Assembly (NCBI RefSeq): GCF_019247635.1
Contig: NZ_JAFBAR010000031.1
Coordinates: forward strand, 1-32,517
DNA from: Mycobacterium sp.
GTDB lineage: Bacteria; Actinomycetota; Actinomycetes; Mycobacteriales; Mycobacteriaceae
Direction: 5' to 3'
DNA length: 32,517 nucleotides
Below are positions 19,671 through 28,272 of this stretch, piece after piece. The notes beneath the pieces are model-generated. The model searched no databases. It was not told the origin of the DNA and saw nothing but the letters and a program-made list of their open reading frames with translations. The translations under genes were made by a program, and so were the position numbers. Each line of letters starts with the position of its first letter. Positions within the stretch are counted from its first letter, which is position 1.

Positions 19671-20510
19671 ATGAATGGCTTGATGTCCCAAGCGCAAATC
19701 TCTCACCGATCTAACGCGCGTCGACCCTTGCTGCCGGGGTCTGTCGTGATCATGTTCGCGGCGGCGCTTTTCGCAATGGTCATAACCGGGTGTGGGCATA
19801 AGTCCTCAACCGCGACCTCCTCCAGCGCGTCCACCCCAGCAGCGTCGGGGACCTCGGCCTCGCCGGCCCCAACAGGCCCGTCGGATCCGAAGGCTCAGTC
19901 GCTGCTGCAGGCCGCCGCGAAGGCAACGGGTGACTTGCACGCTGTTCACGTTCAATTGACGGCAACGAATCTCCCCAAACTCCCGATGGTGAGTGTCAAC
20001 GCCGACGTGACCAATAACCAGCCGGAGAGCGCCGGGGGTCAGGCCGTCGGCGACGCAAAGATCAGGCTGTCGGAGAAGGCCGACCCGACCGAAGAGCACT
20101 TCGAGGTGACCAACAAGACGATGTACACCAAGAAGGAAACCGGGGCCTACACGTCGGTGGGGCCAGCCGAGAAGATCTATGACCCGGGCATCATCCTGGA
20201 CAAGGACAAGGGTCTGGGCGCGGTCGTCGCCAAGGTGCAGAGCGCTCAGATTGCCGGTAACGAGACGATTAACGGCGTTGCGTGCGTGAAGGTGACGGGG
20301 TCCATCGACAGCGCGGTCATCGACCCGGTGATCCCGAAGTTGGGTGACGGCGGCGGCGCGCTGCCGATCACGTTGTGGATCGCTGACACCACGGCGGGCT
20401 CCGCGACCCCGAACCTGGTTCAGTTCGTGGTCAACAAGGACCAGGGCAACGTCCAGGTCGTCCTGTCGAACTGGGGCAAGCCAATCACCATTCCCGCGAT
20501 CACCGGGTAG
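19671..20510 (+). CDS. lprF: LppX/LprAFG-family lipoprotein LprF
   Basis: Cell-envelope lipoprotein of the mycobacterial LppX_LprAFG fold, whose members carry acylated lipids such as glycolipid precursors across the periplasm. The 279-residue product has an Arg-containing n-region, a hydrophobic segment from about residue 24 and a lipobox V-I-T-G-C41, followed by a Ser/Ala/Thr/Pro-rich linker and the beta-sandwich domain from about residue 70. Conserved pieces include LHAVHVQLTATNLPKLPMVSV, EEHFEVTNKTMYTK and VQVVLSNWGKPITIPAITG. ATG 19671 has AAGG six bases upstream; ATG 19683 is also possible. LprF in M. tuberculosis has been linked to KdpD potassium sensing. It is a single-gene transcript ended by a strong hairpin. 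Confidence 0.93.
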   Translation: MNGLMSQAQISHRSNARRPLLPGSVVIMFAAALFAMVITGCGHKSSTATSSSASTPAASGTSASPAPTGPSDPKAQSLLQAAAKATGDLHAVHVQLTATNLPKLPMVSVNADVTNNQPESAGGQAVGDAKIRLSEKADPTEEHFEVTNKTMYTKKETGAYTSVGPAEKIYDPGIILDKDKGLGAVVAKVQSAQIAGNETINGVACVKVTGSIDSAVIDPVIPKLGDGGGALPITLWIADTTAGSATPNLVQFVVNKDQGNVQVVLSNWGKPITIPAITG

Positions 20511-20534
20511 CCGGCGCTCGGTCGACTAAGGATG

Positions 20535-20573
20535 GGAAACCGGCCCTGGCCCTGGGGTCTCGGGCCGGTTTCC
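20535..20573 (+). terminator. Hairpin terminator after lprF
   Basis: GGAAACCGGCCC (20535-20546) is the perfect reverse complement of GGGCCGGTTTCC (20562-20573), giving a 12-bp stem with a 15-base loop 24 bases after the lprF stop. No U-tract follows, as often in mycobacteria. The gap continues to 20773 with two small hairpins (20618-20636 and 20706-20721) but no gene. As I recall, H37Rv carries an IS6110 copy in the matching gap; none is present here. Confidence 0.85.
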
Positions 20574-20773
20574 GTCCCTAGTGTGCCGCGCAGACGTAAT
20601 CTGGTGCCGCATGAAAGGCTTCGGGCGCCTCGAAGCGAATCCTGTTCACTTCCAACGACTCTGCGCTCTGCCAAGAATGTTTTGAGAATTCGCCAAGGCG
20701 ATGATCCGACTCTTGGGTCGGTCCGCTGACTGCGGGCACGCGATCAGACCTGATGACAGCTGGAGGAATCCGA

Positions 20774-22255
20774 ATGACCAACGACCTCCCAGAACTCGAG
20801 GAGCGCGGCGCCCATCCGCACCCCGCTCCTCCTCCGGGCGGGCCACGGCTGTCGGACGTGTGGGTCTACAACGGGCGCGCCTACGACCTGAGCGACTGGA
20901 TCGCCAAGCACCCGGGCGGCGCCTTTTTCATCGGTCGCACCAAAAACCGTGACATCACCGCGGTCGTTCAGTCCTATCACCGCGATCCGACCAGGGTCGA
21001 ACGAATCCTGGAACGTCGCTACGCCCTGGGCCGAGACGCGCGGCCGGACGACATCCATCCCAAGCACAACGCTCCGGACTTTCTGTTCAACCAGGACTTC
21101 AACAGCTGGGACGACACCCCCAAGTACCGATTCGACAACAACGACGATCTGCTGCACCGGGTGAAGGCCCGGGTCGCCGAGCCAGCGATGGTCGCCCGCC
21201 TCAAGCGGATGGACGTGTACTTCAACATCGTGGTCGTACTGCTGGTTATCGGCTATTTCGCGGTTCAGGGTGTGCGGTTGGCCGAACCGCGGTGGATGCC
21301 ATTGTGGGCCTTCGTTATTGCGATGGTCGTGTTGCGCAGTTCGCTGGCCGGCTTCGGCCACTACGCGCTGCACCGCGCGCAGCGGGGTGTGACGCGGGTG
21401 CTCAGCAATAGCTTCGATATCAACTACGTGGCACTGGCTTTGGTCACCGCCGACGGGCATACCTTGCTGCATCACCCGTACACCCAGAGCGAAGTCGACA
21501 TCAAGAAGAACGTCTTCACCATGATGATGCGGTTGCCGCGGCTGTACCGCGTGCCGGTGCACACCCTGCACAAGTTCGGACACATGTTCAGCGGCATGGT
21601 CATCCGGATAGTCGACGTCGTCCGCGTCACGCGCAGGGTGGGCGTGCAGGAGTCTTATGGAAGCTGGCGCGGCGCACTTCCGCACTTCCTCGGGTCGTCC
21701 GGGATGCGACTGCTGCTTGTGACCGAGTTGGTGGTCTTCACGCTGGCCGGCGACTTTTGGGCTTGGGCGCTGCAATTCGTGGTGACACTGTGGATCAGCA
21801 CGTTCCTTGTGGTCGCAAGCCACGATTTCGAGGACGAAACGGGGGAGACCCGGGGGTGCCCGGTCGAGCGCAACGATGACTGGGCCATCGTTCAGGTCAC
21901 GCACGCCGACGACCTCAAGGTGATCGGCAACCGCTACGTCGACTGCTTCCTGTCGGCCGGCCTGAGCTCGCACCGCGTACACCACGTATTGCCCTTCCAG
22001 CGAAGCGGTTTCGCCAACATCGCCACCGAGGATGTGTTGCGTGAGGAGGCGGCGAAATTCGGGATCGAATGGCTGCCCGCAAAGAGTTTCTTCACCGATC
22101 GACTGCCGAAGCTGTGCGGCACGTTTCTGCTGTCGCCGTCCCGTCAAGCCAAGGAGCTGAATTGGGGCTTCATCCGCGAGCACTGCTCGCCCGCGGCCTT
22201 CAGGGCAAGCGCCAACTATGTGGTCTCGGGCTTCGTCGGAATCGGATCGGTGTAA
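20774..22255 (+). CDS. Cytochrome b5-domain fatty acid desaturase-like membrane enzyme
   Basis: Di-iron membrane enzyme with an N-terminal cytochrome b5-like domain, like front-end desaturases or lipid hydroxylases; matches Rv1371. ATG 20774 has GGAGGA at 20762-20767 six bases upstream, giving 493 residues (the upstream ATG at 20753 lacks this). The b5 haem ligands are H46 in KHPGG and H69 in QSYHRD. Three histidine boxes follow: H196-x3-H200 (GHYALHRA), H229-x3-HH234 (HTLLHHPY) and H400-x2-HH404 (SHRVHHVLPF), with H350 in VVASHDFEDE as an extra ligand candidate. Membrane helices lie around residues 150-190 and 310-350. The next gene, pks18, starts 3 bases after its stop, so it probably acts on the same lipid substrate or product. 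Desaturation versus hydroxylation cannot be decided. Confidence 0.87.
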   Translation: MTNDLPELEERGAHPHPAPPPGGPRLSDVWVYNGRAYDLSDWIAKHPGGAFFIGRTKNRDITAVVQSYHRDPTRVERILERRYALGRDARPDDIHPKHNAPDFLFNQDFNSWDDTPKYRFDNNDDLLHRVKARVAEPAMVARLKRMDVYFNIVVVLLVIGYFAVQGVRLAEPRWMPLWAFVIAMVVLRSSLAGFGHYALHRAQRGVTRVLSNSFDINYVALALVTADGHTLLHHPYTQSEVDIKKNVFTMMMRLPRLYRVPVHTLHKFGHMFSGMVIRIVDVVRVTRRVGVQESYGSWRGALPHFLGSSGMRLLLVTELVVFTLAGDFWAWALQFVVTLWISTFLVVASHDFEDETGETRGCPVERNDDWAIVQVTHADDLKVIGNRYVDCFLSAGLSSHRVHHVLPFQRSGFANIATEDVLREEAAKFGIEWLPAKSFFTDRLPKLCGTFLLSPSRQAKELNWGFIREHCSPAAFRASANYVVSGFVGIGSV

Positions 22256-22258
22256 GCC

Positions 22259-23431
22259 ATGTCGCTTATCCCTGCTGAAGACAACGCGCGACGCGATGAA
22301 ATCCCCGACATCACCCAGCTGCCGCCGGCGCCGCCGACCACGGTGGCGGTCATCGAAAGCATCGCGACGGGCGCGCCGCAGCGGGTGATGGATCAGGCCC
22401 AGGCCGCCGAACGGATCGCCGAGATGTTCTCCGATCCCGAACAGCGGGCCCGGATTCCGCGGGTGTATGCCAAGACGAAGGTCGCCACCCGCCGGATGGC
22501 CGTGGACCCGCTCGACCTCGAATTCGAGTTGTTCCGAAGGAATTCCGGAACCATCCGGGACCGGATGAACCTGTTCTACCAACATGCGGTCCCGCTCGCG
22601 GTCGAGGTGGCCGGACGCGCGCTGGCCGGCCTTGCCTATGGCGCCGACGAGGTTGGGTTGCTGGTGTTCGTCACCAGCACCGGCTTCATCGCGCCCGGCG
22701 TGGACGTGGCGATCGTCAAACAACTCGGGCTGTCGCGGTCGGTTTCGCGGGTCGTCGTGAATTTCATGGGTTGTGCCGCCGCGATGAACGCCATCCGCAC
22801 CGCCACCAGCTACGTGCGTGCCCACCCGGGGATGAAGGCGATGGTGGTGTGCATCGAATTAAGTTCGGTGAACGCCGTTTTCGCCGACGACATCAAGGAC
22901 GTTGTCACCCACAGCCTATTCGGCGACGGGTGCGCGGCGGTGATCATCGGTGCCAGCCAGGTCCAGGAGAAGCTGGAGCCGGGCAAGGTGGTCGTCCGCA
23001 GCAACTTCAGCCGGCTGCTCGACGACGCCGAGGACGGCATCGTGCTCGGCGTCAAAGACAACGGCATCACCTGCGAGCTGTCCGAGAACCTGCCTGACTA
23101 CATCTACCGCGGGGTGGATCCGGTTGTCGAGGCGATGTTGCGGGACAACGGCTTACAGAAATCTGACATCGATCATTGGGCGATCCACCCGGGCGGGCCC
23201 AAGATCATCGAGCAATCGGTGCGCTCGTTGGGCATACCCGCCCAGCTGGCCGCGCCCAGTTGGGATGTGCTGGCCCGGTTCGGCAACATGCTGAGCGTGT
23301 CGCTGATGTTCGTGCTGGAAACGTTGGTACAGCAGGAAGATTCGACGAAGGACATCTCGACGGGCGTGGCGTTCGCGTTCGCGCCGGGGGTCACGGTCGA
23401 GGGAATGCTGTTCGACATCGTGCGTCGGTGA
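22259..23431 (+). CDS. pks18: Type III polyketide synthase Pks18
   Basis: Chalcone-synthase-fold homodimeric enzyme that extends long-chain acyl-CoA with malonyl-CoA. The M. tuberculosis homologue makes long-chain alpha-pyrones from C12-C20 starters through an acyl tunnel. The 390-residue protein has the full catalytic triad: C172 in [13 protein letters not shown]310 in [13 protein letters not shown] and N343 in ARFGNMLS. The entry strand [12 protein letters not shown] and C-terminal [15 protein letters not shown] are diagnostic. The ATG is 3 bases after the desaturase-like gene and the sulfotransferase follows after 13 bases, forming a three-gene operon that suggests a dedicated lipid pathway. 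Confidence 0.94.
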   Translation: MSLIPAEDNARRDEIPDITQLPPAPPTTVAVIESIATGAPQRVMDQAQAAERIAEMFSDPEQRARIPRVYAKTKVATRRMAVDPLDLEFELFRRNSGTIRDRMNLFYQHAVPLAVEVAGRALAGLAYGADEVGLLVFVTSTGFIAPGVDVAIVKQLGLSRSVSRVVVNFMGCAAAMNAIRTATSYVRAHPGMKAMVVCIELSSVNAVFADDIKDVVTHSLFGDGCAAVIIGASQVQEKLEPGKVVVRSNFSRLLDDAEDGIVLGVKDNGITCELSENLPDYIYRGVDPVVEAMLRDNGLQKSDIDHWAIHPGGPKIIEQSVRSLGIPAQLAAPSWDVLARFGNMLSVSLMFVLETLVQQEDSTKDISTGVAFAFAPGVTVEGMLFDIVRR

Positions 23432-23444
23432 GGGGAAGCGATAC

Positions 23445-24539
23445 GTGATGCATGCCGAGGTAACCGATCGGGTTCTGTACTGCTCGTTGATGACCGACAA
23501 CCGTCGTTGGGACGCCCTCCAGCTGCGCGAGGGTGACATCGTCATCTCGGCGCCCTCCCGGTGCGGCCTGACCTGGACTCAGCGCCTGGTGTCGCTGCTC
23601 GTGTTCGACGGCCCGGAGTTGCCCGGACCGTTGTCGACGGTCTCGCCGTGGCTGGACCAGACGCTGCGGCCCATCGAGGAGGTCGTCGCCGCCCTGGACG
23701 CGCAGACGCACCGCCGGTTCATCAAGACGCACACGCCGATGGACGGTCTGGTGCTCGACGACCGTGTCACCTACATCGGCGTGGGACGCGACCCGCGCGA
23801 CGCCGCGCTGTCCATGCTGTTCCAAGAGGCCAACATGGACACCGAGCGGATGGTGGCCCTGTATGAGGCGGCCGTCCCGCCGCAGCAGCGGCCCGGTCCT
23901 TCCGGCCCGCCCCCCGGGCCGCCGCCCCCCGGAGGTCCACCCGCCGGGCCGCCGCCCCCCGGAGGTCCACCCGCCGGCCAGCCGCTCCCCGGAGGTCCAC
24001 CCGCCGGCCCGCCGCCCGGGCTCAAGCACAGCCAGGACGACGCGTTCCGGCACTGGATGGAGGCTCCGGCCGCGCCGCCTCCCGGCATGGGGTTCATGCC
24101 GCCCAAGGGGATGGGCTCGCTGGCCAACGTCCTGCATCAGCTCGGCACGATGTGGGAACGCCGTCATCTGCCCAATGTGGAGCTGTTCCACTACGCCGAC
24201 TACAAGGCGGACCTGGTGGGCGAAGTGCAGCGCCTCGCCGAGGTTCTCGGCATCGGGCTGACCCGCGGACGGGCCGAGGAGTTGGCCCGCTACGCCACGT
24301 TCGATGCGATGAAGGCCCGCGCCGTCGACATGGCCCCGAATACCACCGACGGCATCTGGCACAGCCAGGATCGCTTCTTCCGCGCCGGCCGCAGCGGAGA
24401 GTGGCGGGAGATTTTCACCGACGACCAGCGCAAGCGCTACATCCACCGCATCGAAAAGCTCGGGCCGACCGAACTGCTGGCCTGGGCCCACGACGGCCGC
24501 CAGGGCTGCGACCCGGACACGTTCTTCGGCACGCTCTAA
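23445..24539 (+). CDS. PAPS-dependent sulfotransferase with Pro/Gly-rich insertion
   Basis: Transfers sulfate from PAPS to an acceptor; matches Rv1373, reported as a glycolipid sulfotransferase in M. tuberculosis. It has 364 residues from GTG 23445; ATG 23448 is equally possible, both behind AGGGGAAG at 23431-23438. The 5'-phosphosulfate loop reads [11 protein letters not shown], where the usual K-S-G is R39-C40-G41. The catalytic His is H96 in IKTHTPMDG, and the 3'-phosphate motif [12 protein letters not shown] holds R115 and S123. Residues 150-192 are a Pro/Gly/Ala-only tract encoded by a 30-bp tandem repeat, followed by a second Pro-rich turn [15 protein letters not shown]. The C-terminal [22 protein letters not shown] is the conserved PAPS-contact loop. 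It is the last gene of the lipid operon and overlaps the convergent methyltransferase by 4 bases. Confidence 0.9.
   Translation: MMHAEVTDRVLYCSLMTDNRRWDALQLREGDIVISAPSRCGLTWTQRLVSLLVFDGPELPGPLSTVSPWLDQTLRPIEEVVAALDAQTHRRFIKTHTPMDGLVLDDRVTYIGVGRDPRDAALSMLFQEANMDTERMVALYEAAVPPQQRPGPSGPPPGPPPPGGPPAGPPPPGGPPAGQPLPGGPPAGPPPGLKHSQDDAFRHWMEAPAAPPPGMGFMPPKGMGSLANVLHQLGTMWERRHLPNVELFHYADYKADLVGEVQRLAEVLGIGLTRGRAEELARYATFDAMKARAVDMAPNTTDGIWHSQDRFFRAGRSGEWREIFTDDQRKRYIHRIEKLGPTELLAWAHDGRQGCDPDTFFGTL
23911..24018. repeat. 30-bp in-frame minisatellite in the sulfotransferase gene
   Basis: Three complete 30-bp units begin at 23911, 23941 and 23971, and a partial fourth begins at 24001. Units one and two differ at one base, and unit three differs at a few. 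Each unit ends GGAGGTCCAC and encodes ten residues of the type [10 protein letters not shown]. The unit length is a multiple of three, so copy-number changes keep the frame. Confidence 0.92.
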
Positions 24540-25183
24540 CTCCGCTGCGCGCGCACGTTCCAGAACGCCATCTCGATCTCGGTGCCGTCCCACTCGCGAC
24601 GCACCGTAGCGGGTTCCAGCGATGCGATTTCCCAGCCCGCGCCGCCGAGCACGTCGCGCAGTGTCCGCTCGGACACCGGCGGGCGCGCGCCCTCGTCGTC
24701 CGGGTTGGCGTCGGAGAAGCAGCTGATCAACAGGGTGGCGCCCGGCCGGGTAGCCCGGTGCACGGCGGCGGCGTAGCTGCACTTGCTCTCGTCGTCGAGA
24801 CAGTGGAACATGCCGCTGTCGATCACGGTGTCGAAGGCGTCGGTGTAGCCCTCGAGCTGGGTGGAGTCGGCGACGCCGAACTTGATGTCGACCCCGGCGT
24901 CCTTGGCGCGGCGCTCGGCGGTGACCAGGGCCGTCGGCGAGATGTCCAGACCCGTCACCCGGTATCCGTTCTGGGCCAGGAAGATCGCGTTGTCGCCGAG
25001 CCCGCAGCCGATGTCCAGCACGTCGCCGTGCACCCACCCAGCGGTCTGCCAGCCGATGACAGGTTCCTTGGGCGCCCTGGTATCCCAGGGTGGCGTCGCC
25101 ATCGCCGGCATGCCCGCGCCGGGGCTTTCGCCGCGGTAGAGGGCGTCGAAATCGATGCGCTGCCGATCGCCCGAGTCTGTCAT
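24536..25183 (-). CDS. Class I SAM-dependent methyltransferase
   Basis: Methyltransferase of 215 residues, matching Rv1377c. SAM motif I is [16 protein letters not shown] (about residues 55-70), followed by motif [13 protein letters not shown] with the acidic ribose contact, [11 protein letters not shown], and the motif IV region [13 protein letters not shown]. The [25 protein letters not shown] N-terminus is typical of the thiopurine-methyltransferase-like/class I group in actinobacteria. It is convergent with the sulfotransferase (4 shared bases at the stops) and divergent from pyrR. The acceptor is unknown; position alone does not prove a link to the lipid operon. Confidence 0.87.
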   Translation of the reverse strand: MTDSGDRQRIDFDALYRGESPGAGMPAMATPPWDTRAPKEPVIGWQTAGWVHGDVLDIGCGLGDNAIFLAQNGYRVTGLDISPTALVTAERRAKDAGVDIKFGVADSTQLEGYTDAFDTVIDSGMFHCLDDESKCSYAAAVHRATRPGATLLISCFSDANPDDEGARPPVSERTLRDVLGGAGWEIASLEPATVRREWDGTEIEMAFWNVRAQRS

Positions 25184-25189
25184 TTCGCC

Positions 25190-25195
25190 AGCTTA
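25190..25195 (-). promoter_or_regulatory. Candidate -10 box for a leaderless methyltransferase transcript
   Basis: TAAGCT on the minus strand fits TANNNT and is exactly 6 bases from the ATG at 25183. This gives the canonical leaderless spacing, with the transcript starting on the A of ATG. No ribosome-binding site is present in the gap. Confidence 0.5.
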
Positions 25196-25387
25196 GACCC
25201 GCAGCGCCGGTCATTTTCGTGCTGCTTGACACGTCCGGCCCCCTGGCCCGCGTCCCGCCCGGACGATGCGGCGCCAGTCGCGCAGAGGCACGCAAAAAGC
25301 CACACTCCGCCCCGCCCCGCGGCTGGTGGGCCTGTCGGCGACCCACCGCCACGCGGGCCGGATCCTCGCCGCAACGGCCCGGGGTGC

Positions 25388-25393
25388 TACGCT
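25388..25393 (+). promoter_or_regulatory. Candidate extended -10 promoter of the pyr operon
   Basis: TGCTACGCT (25385-25393) is an extended -10 (TGN-TANNNT). Transcription would begin near 25400 and give a leader of about 58 bases that contains the PyrR-type hairpin and the ribosome-binding site. The rest of 25196-25384 shows no gene. Confidence 0.45.
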
Positions 25394-25419
25394 GCCCGGC
25401 AGTCGACATCCTTTAACGA

Positions 25420-25437
25420 TCCGTCCGGAGAGGCGGA
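25420..25437 (+). promoter_or_regulatory. PyrR-binding RNA hairpin in the pyr leader
   Basis: TCCGTC pairs with GGCGGA (one T-G wobble) around the hexaloop CGGAGA. This fits the CNGNGA loop consensus known for Bacillus PyrR-binding RNA. It lies just before the ribosome-binding site GGAGG (25441-25445) and the pyrR ATG at 25458. No terminator/antiterminator pair or T-run follows. Control by PyrR at translation initiation, as shown for M. smegmatis, is therefore the likely mode: UMP/UTP-loaded PyrR would shut down the operon. Confidence 0.75.
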
Positions 25438-25457
25438 GAAGGAGGTCAAGGTCTCGG

Positions 25458-26012
25458 ATGGACAGCGCCCGGGAACCGCGAGAATTGATGTCAGCGGCCG
25501 ACGTCGGTCGCACCATTTCGCGTATCGCGCACCAGATCATCGAAAAGACCGCACTGGACGGCCCCGACGCGCCGCGCGTGGTGCTGCTGGGCATCCCGAC
25601 CCGCGGCGTCATCCTGGCCAGCCGCCTGGCCACCAATATCGCCGAATACTGCGGCGTCAAGGTCGGCCACGGCGCCCTGGACATCACGCTCTACCGCGAC
25701 GACCTGAGGATCAAGCCGCCGCGTCCGCTGGGGGCCACCTCCATCCCGGCCGGCGGTATCGATGACGCGCTGGTGATCCTCGTCGACGACGTGCTTTACT
25801 CCGGCCGCTCGACACGCTCGGCGCTCGACGCGCTGCGCGACGTGGGCCGGCCGCGCATCGTGCAACTGGCGGTCCTGGTCGACCGCGGCCACCGCGAACT
25901 TCCGGTGCGCGCCGACTACGTCGGCAAGAACGTGCCGACCTCGCGCAGCGAGAGCGTGCACGTGCAGCTCAGCGAGCACGACGGCCACGACGGCGTGGTG
26001 ATCTCCCGATGA
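25458..26012 (+). CDS. pyrR: Bifunctional pyrimidine operon regulator/uracil phosphoribosyltransferase
   Basis: PyrR senses uridine nucleotides and binds pyr mRNA, and also converts uracil plus PRPP to UMP. The 184-residue protein from ATG 25458 has the PRPP-binding loop [15 protein letters not shown] (about residues 106-120), the TRGV and DITLYRDD segments and the C-terminal [13 protein letters not shown] of the family. The frame is open further upstream to 25266, but that region is the leader with the hairpin and the GGAGG ribosome-binding site. Its stop overlaps the pyrB ATG by 4 bases. It heads the pyrR-pyrB-pyrC-carA-carB operon. Confidence 0.96.
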   Translation: MDSAREPRELMSAADVGRTISRIAHQIIEKTALDGPDAPRVVLLGIPTRGVILASRLATNIAEYCGVKVGHGALDITLYRDDLRIKPPRPLGATSIPAGGIDDALVILVDDVLYSGRSTRSALDALRDVGRPRIVQLAVLVDRGHRELPVRADYVGKNVPTSRSESVHVQLSEHDGHDGVVISR

Positions 26013-26971
26013 CACCGAGACATCTGCTGGCCGCCGGCGATTTGAGCCGCGACGACGCAACCGCCATCCTCGATGACGCCGACCGGTTCGCGGAGGCGCT
26101 GGTGGGCCGCGAGATCAAGAAGCTGCCGACGCTACGCGGCCGCACCGTGGTCACGATGTTCTACGAGAACTCGACCCGCACCAGGGTGTCCTTCGAGGTG
26201 GCCGGTAAGTGGATGAGCGCGGACGTGATCAACGTCAGCGCGACCGGATCCTCGGTGGGCAAGGGCGAGTCGCTGCGCGACACCGCGCTGACCCTGCGCG
26301 CGGCCGGAGCCGACGCGCTGATCATCCGGCATCCGGCGTCCGGCGCCGCGCAGCTGCTCGCGGAGTGGACTTCCTCGTTCGGCGGCAGCGCTCCGTCGGT
26401 GATCAACGCCGGCGACGGCACCCACGAACACCCGACGCAGGCGCTGCTGGACGCGCTGACCATCAGGCAGCGGCTCGGCGCCATCGAAGGACGGCGCGTG
26501 GTGATCGTCGGCGACATCCTGCACAGCCGGGTCGCGCGCTCCAACGTCATGTTGCTGCACACGCTGGGCGCCGAGGTGGTGCTCGTGGCGCCGCCAACGC
26601 TGCTGCCGGTCGGGGTGGACGGCTGGCCGGTCACAGTGGCGGGTGACTTCGATGCCGAGCTGCCCGCCGCCGACGCGGTCCTGATGTTGCGGGTCCAGGC
26701 CGAGCGGATGAACGGCGGCTTCTTCCCGTCGGTGCGTGAATATTCCTCTCTCTACGGGCTTTCCGCGCGCCGCCAGGCATTGCTGCCCGGCCACGCCGTG
26801 GTGTTGCACCCGGGCCCGATGCTGCGCGGCATGGAAATCTCGTCATCGGTCGCCGACTCGTCGCAATCGGCTGTCCTGCAACAGGTTTCAAACGGCGTGC
26901 ACGTGCGGATGGCGGTGCTGTTCCACGTCCTGGTCGGCACGGAATCGGCCGGAAAGGAGGGTGCGGCATGA
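26009..26971 (+). CDS. pyrB: Aspartate carbamoyltransferase, catalytic subunit
   Basis: Condenses carbamoyl phosphate with aspartate, the committed step of pyrimidine synthesis. The 320-residue protein has the carbamoyl-phosphate loop [13 protein letters not shown] (S55-T-R-T-R59), the [12 protein letters not shown] motif with H141, and the C-terminal [11 protein letters not shown] loop. There is no pyrI regulatory-subunit gene, as expected for actinobacteria where the enzyme works with dihydroorotase. It overlaps both neighbours by 4 bases. Confidence 0.97.
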   Translation: MTPRHLLAAGDLSRDDATAILDDADRFAEALVGREIKKLPTLRGRTVVTMFYENSTRTRVSFEVAGKWMSADVINVSATGSSVGKGESLRDTALTLRAAGADALIIRHPASGAAQLLAEWTSSFGGSAPSVINAGDGTHEHPTQALLDALTIRQRLGAIEGRRVVIVGDILHSRVARSNVMLLHTLGAEVVLVAPPTLLPVGVDGWPVTVAGDFDAELPAADAVLMLRVQAERMNGGFFPSVREYSSLYGLSARRQALLPGHAVVLHPGPMLRGMEISSSVADSSQSAVLQQVSNGVHVRMAVLFHVLVGTESAGKEGAA

Positions 26972-28272
26972 GTGTGCTGTTGCGCGGCGTCCGATTGTAC
27001 GGCGAGGGACAGCAGGTTGACGTCTTGGTTGACAGTCCCGGCCTGGAGGGCCAGATCGCCGAAATCGGTTCGGACCTCGCTATTCCCGACACCGCCGACG
27101 TCATCGATGCCACCGGCCATGTGCTGCTGCCCGGCTTCGTCGACCTGCACACGCACCTGCGCGAACCCGGCCGCGAGTACGCCGAGGACATCGAAACCGG
27201 TTCGGCAGCAGCGGCGTTGGGCGGCTACACCGCGGTGTTCGCGATGGCCAACACCAACCCGGTCGCCGACAGCCCGGTGGTCACCGACCACGTCTGGCAG
27301 CGCGGCCAGCAGGTGGGCCTGGTCGACGTGCATCCCGTCGGCGCGGTCACCGTCGGGCTGGCCGGGGTCGAACTCACCGAGATGGGCATGATGAACGCCG
27401 GGACGGCGCAGGTGCGGATGTTTTCCGACGACGGCGTCTGCGTGCACGACCCGTTGGTCATGCGCCGCGCCCTGGAATACGCCACCGGCCTGGGCGTGCT
27501 GATCGCGCAGCACGCCGAGGAGCCCAGGCTGACCGTCGGCGCCGTCGCGCACGAGGGACCCACCGCCGCGCGGCTGGGGCTGTCCGGATGGCCCAGGGCC
27601 GCCGAGGAATCGATCGTCGCCCGCGACGCCCTGTTGGCCCGCGACGCCGGCGCCCGGGTGCACATCTGCCACGCGTCCACCGCGGGCACCGTAGAGATAC
27701 TGAAATGGGCTAAGGAGCAAGGCATTTCGATCACTGCCGAGGTCACCCCGCATCACCTGTCGCTCGACGACGGCCGATTGGCCAGCTACGACGGCGTGAA
27801 TCGGGTCAACCCGCCGCTGCGCGAGGCCGCCGACGCCGAGGCGCTGCGCCGGGCGCTGGCCGAGGGCGTGATCGACTGCGTGGCAACCGATCACGCCCCG
27901 CACGCCGAGCACGAGAAATGCGTCGAGTTCGCCGCGGCGCGCCCGGGCATGCTGGGGTTGCAGACCGCACTGTCGGTGGTGGTGCAGACGATGGTGCGGC
28001 CCGGCCTGTTGGGCTGGCGGGACGTCGCCCGGGTGATGAGCGAGAACCCCGCCCGCATCGTCGGCCTGCCCGACCAGGGCCGGCCGCTGGAGGTGGGGGA
28101 GCCGGCCAACCTCACCGTGGTGGACCCCGACGCGAGTTGGACGGTCGCCGGGGCCGATCTGGCCAGCCGGTCGGACAACACGCCGTATGAGTCAATGACG
28201 CTGCCTGCCACCGTGACTGCCACCCTGTTGCGCGGGAAAGTCACCGCCCGCGACGGGAAGAGTCCGGCATGA
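26968..28272 (+). CDS. pyrC: Dihydroorotase (type I)
   Basis: Zinc amidohydrolase cyclising carbamoyl aspartate to dihydroorotate. At 434 residues it shows the metal motif [10 protein letters not shown] (H61, H63), the NTNP segment, the type I FSDDG aspartate, HICHAST, and catalytic D308 in [16 protein letters not shown] 26968 overlaps the pyrB stop (ATGA). Its stop overlaps the next ATG in the same way. The length and motifs are intact. Confidence 0.96.
   Translation: MSVLLRGVRLYGEGQQVDVLVDSPGLEGQIAEIGSDLAIPDTADVIDATGHVLLPGFVDLHTHLREPGREYAEDIETGSAAAALGGYTAVFAMANTNPVADSPVVTDHVWQRGQQVGLVDVHPVGAVTVGLAGVELTEMGMMNAGTAQVRMFSDDGVCVHDPLVMRRALEYATGLGVLIAQHAEEPRLTVGAVAHEGPTAARLGLSGWPRAAEESIVARDALLARDAGARVHICHASTAGTVEILKWAKEQGISITAEVTPHHLSLDDGRLASYDGVNRVNPPLREAADAEALRRALAEGVIDCVATDHAPHAEHEKCVEFAAARPGMLGLQTALSVVVQTMVRPGLLGWRDVARVMSENPARIVGLPDQGRPLEVGEPANLTVVDPDASWTVAGADLASRSDNTPYESMTLPATVTATLLRGKVTARDGKSPA

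Noticed and set aside
20744..22825. Long minus-strand open frame (about 690 codons) opposite the desaturase-like gene and pks18
   Set aside because: It is antisense to two strongly recognisable enzymes, is His/Arg/Gly-rich with no domain, and is the expected product of high third-position GC.
23911..24018. Possible CRISPR-like spaced repeats
   Set aside because: Units are directly adjacent with no spacers, are in coding frame and are GC-only; this is a minisatellite.
23771..24127. Gly-rich minus-strand frame resembling a PE_PGRS fragment
   Set aside because: The glycine runs are the reverse complement of the proline codons in the sulfotransferase minisatellite; no PE domain or start is present.
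23391..25409. Long minus-strand open frame (about 670 codons) covering the sulfotransferase and methyltransferase
   Set aside because: It is out of frame with the true minus-strand methyltransferase and antisense to the sulfotransferase; composition is Arg/Gly-rich without motifs.
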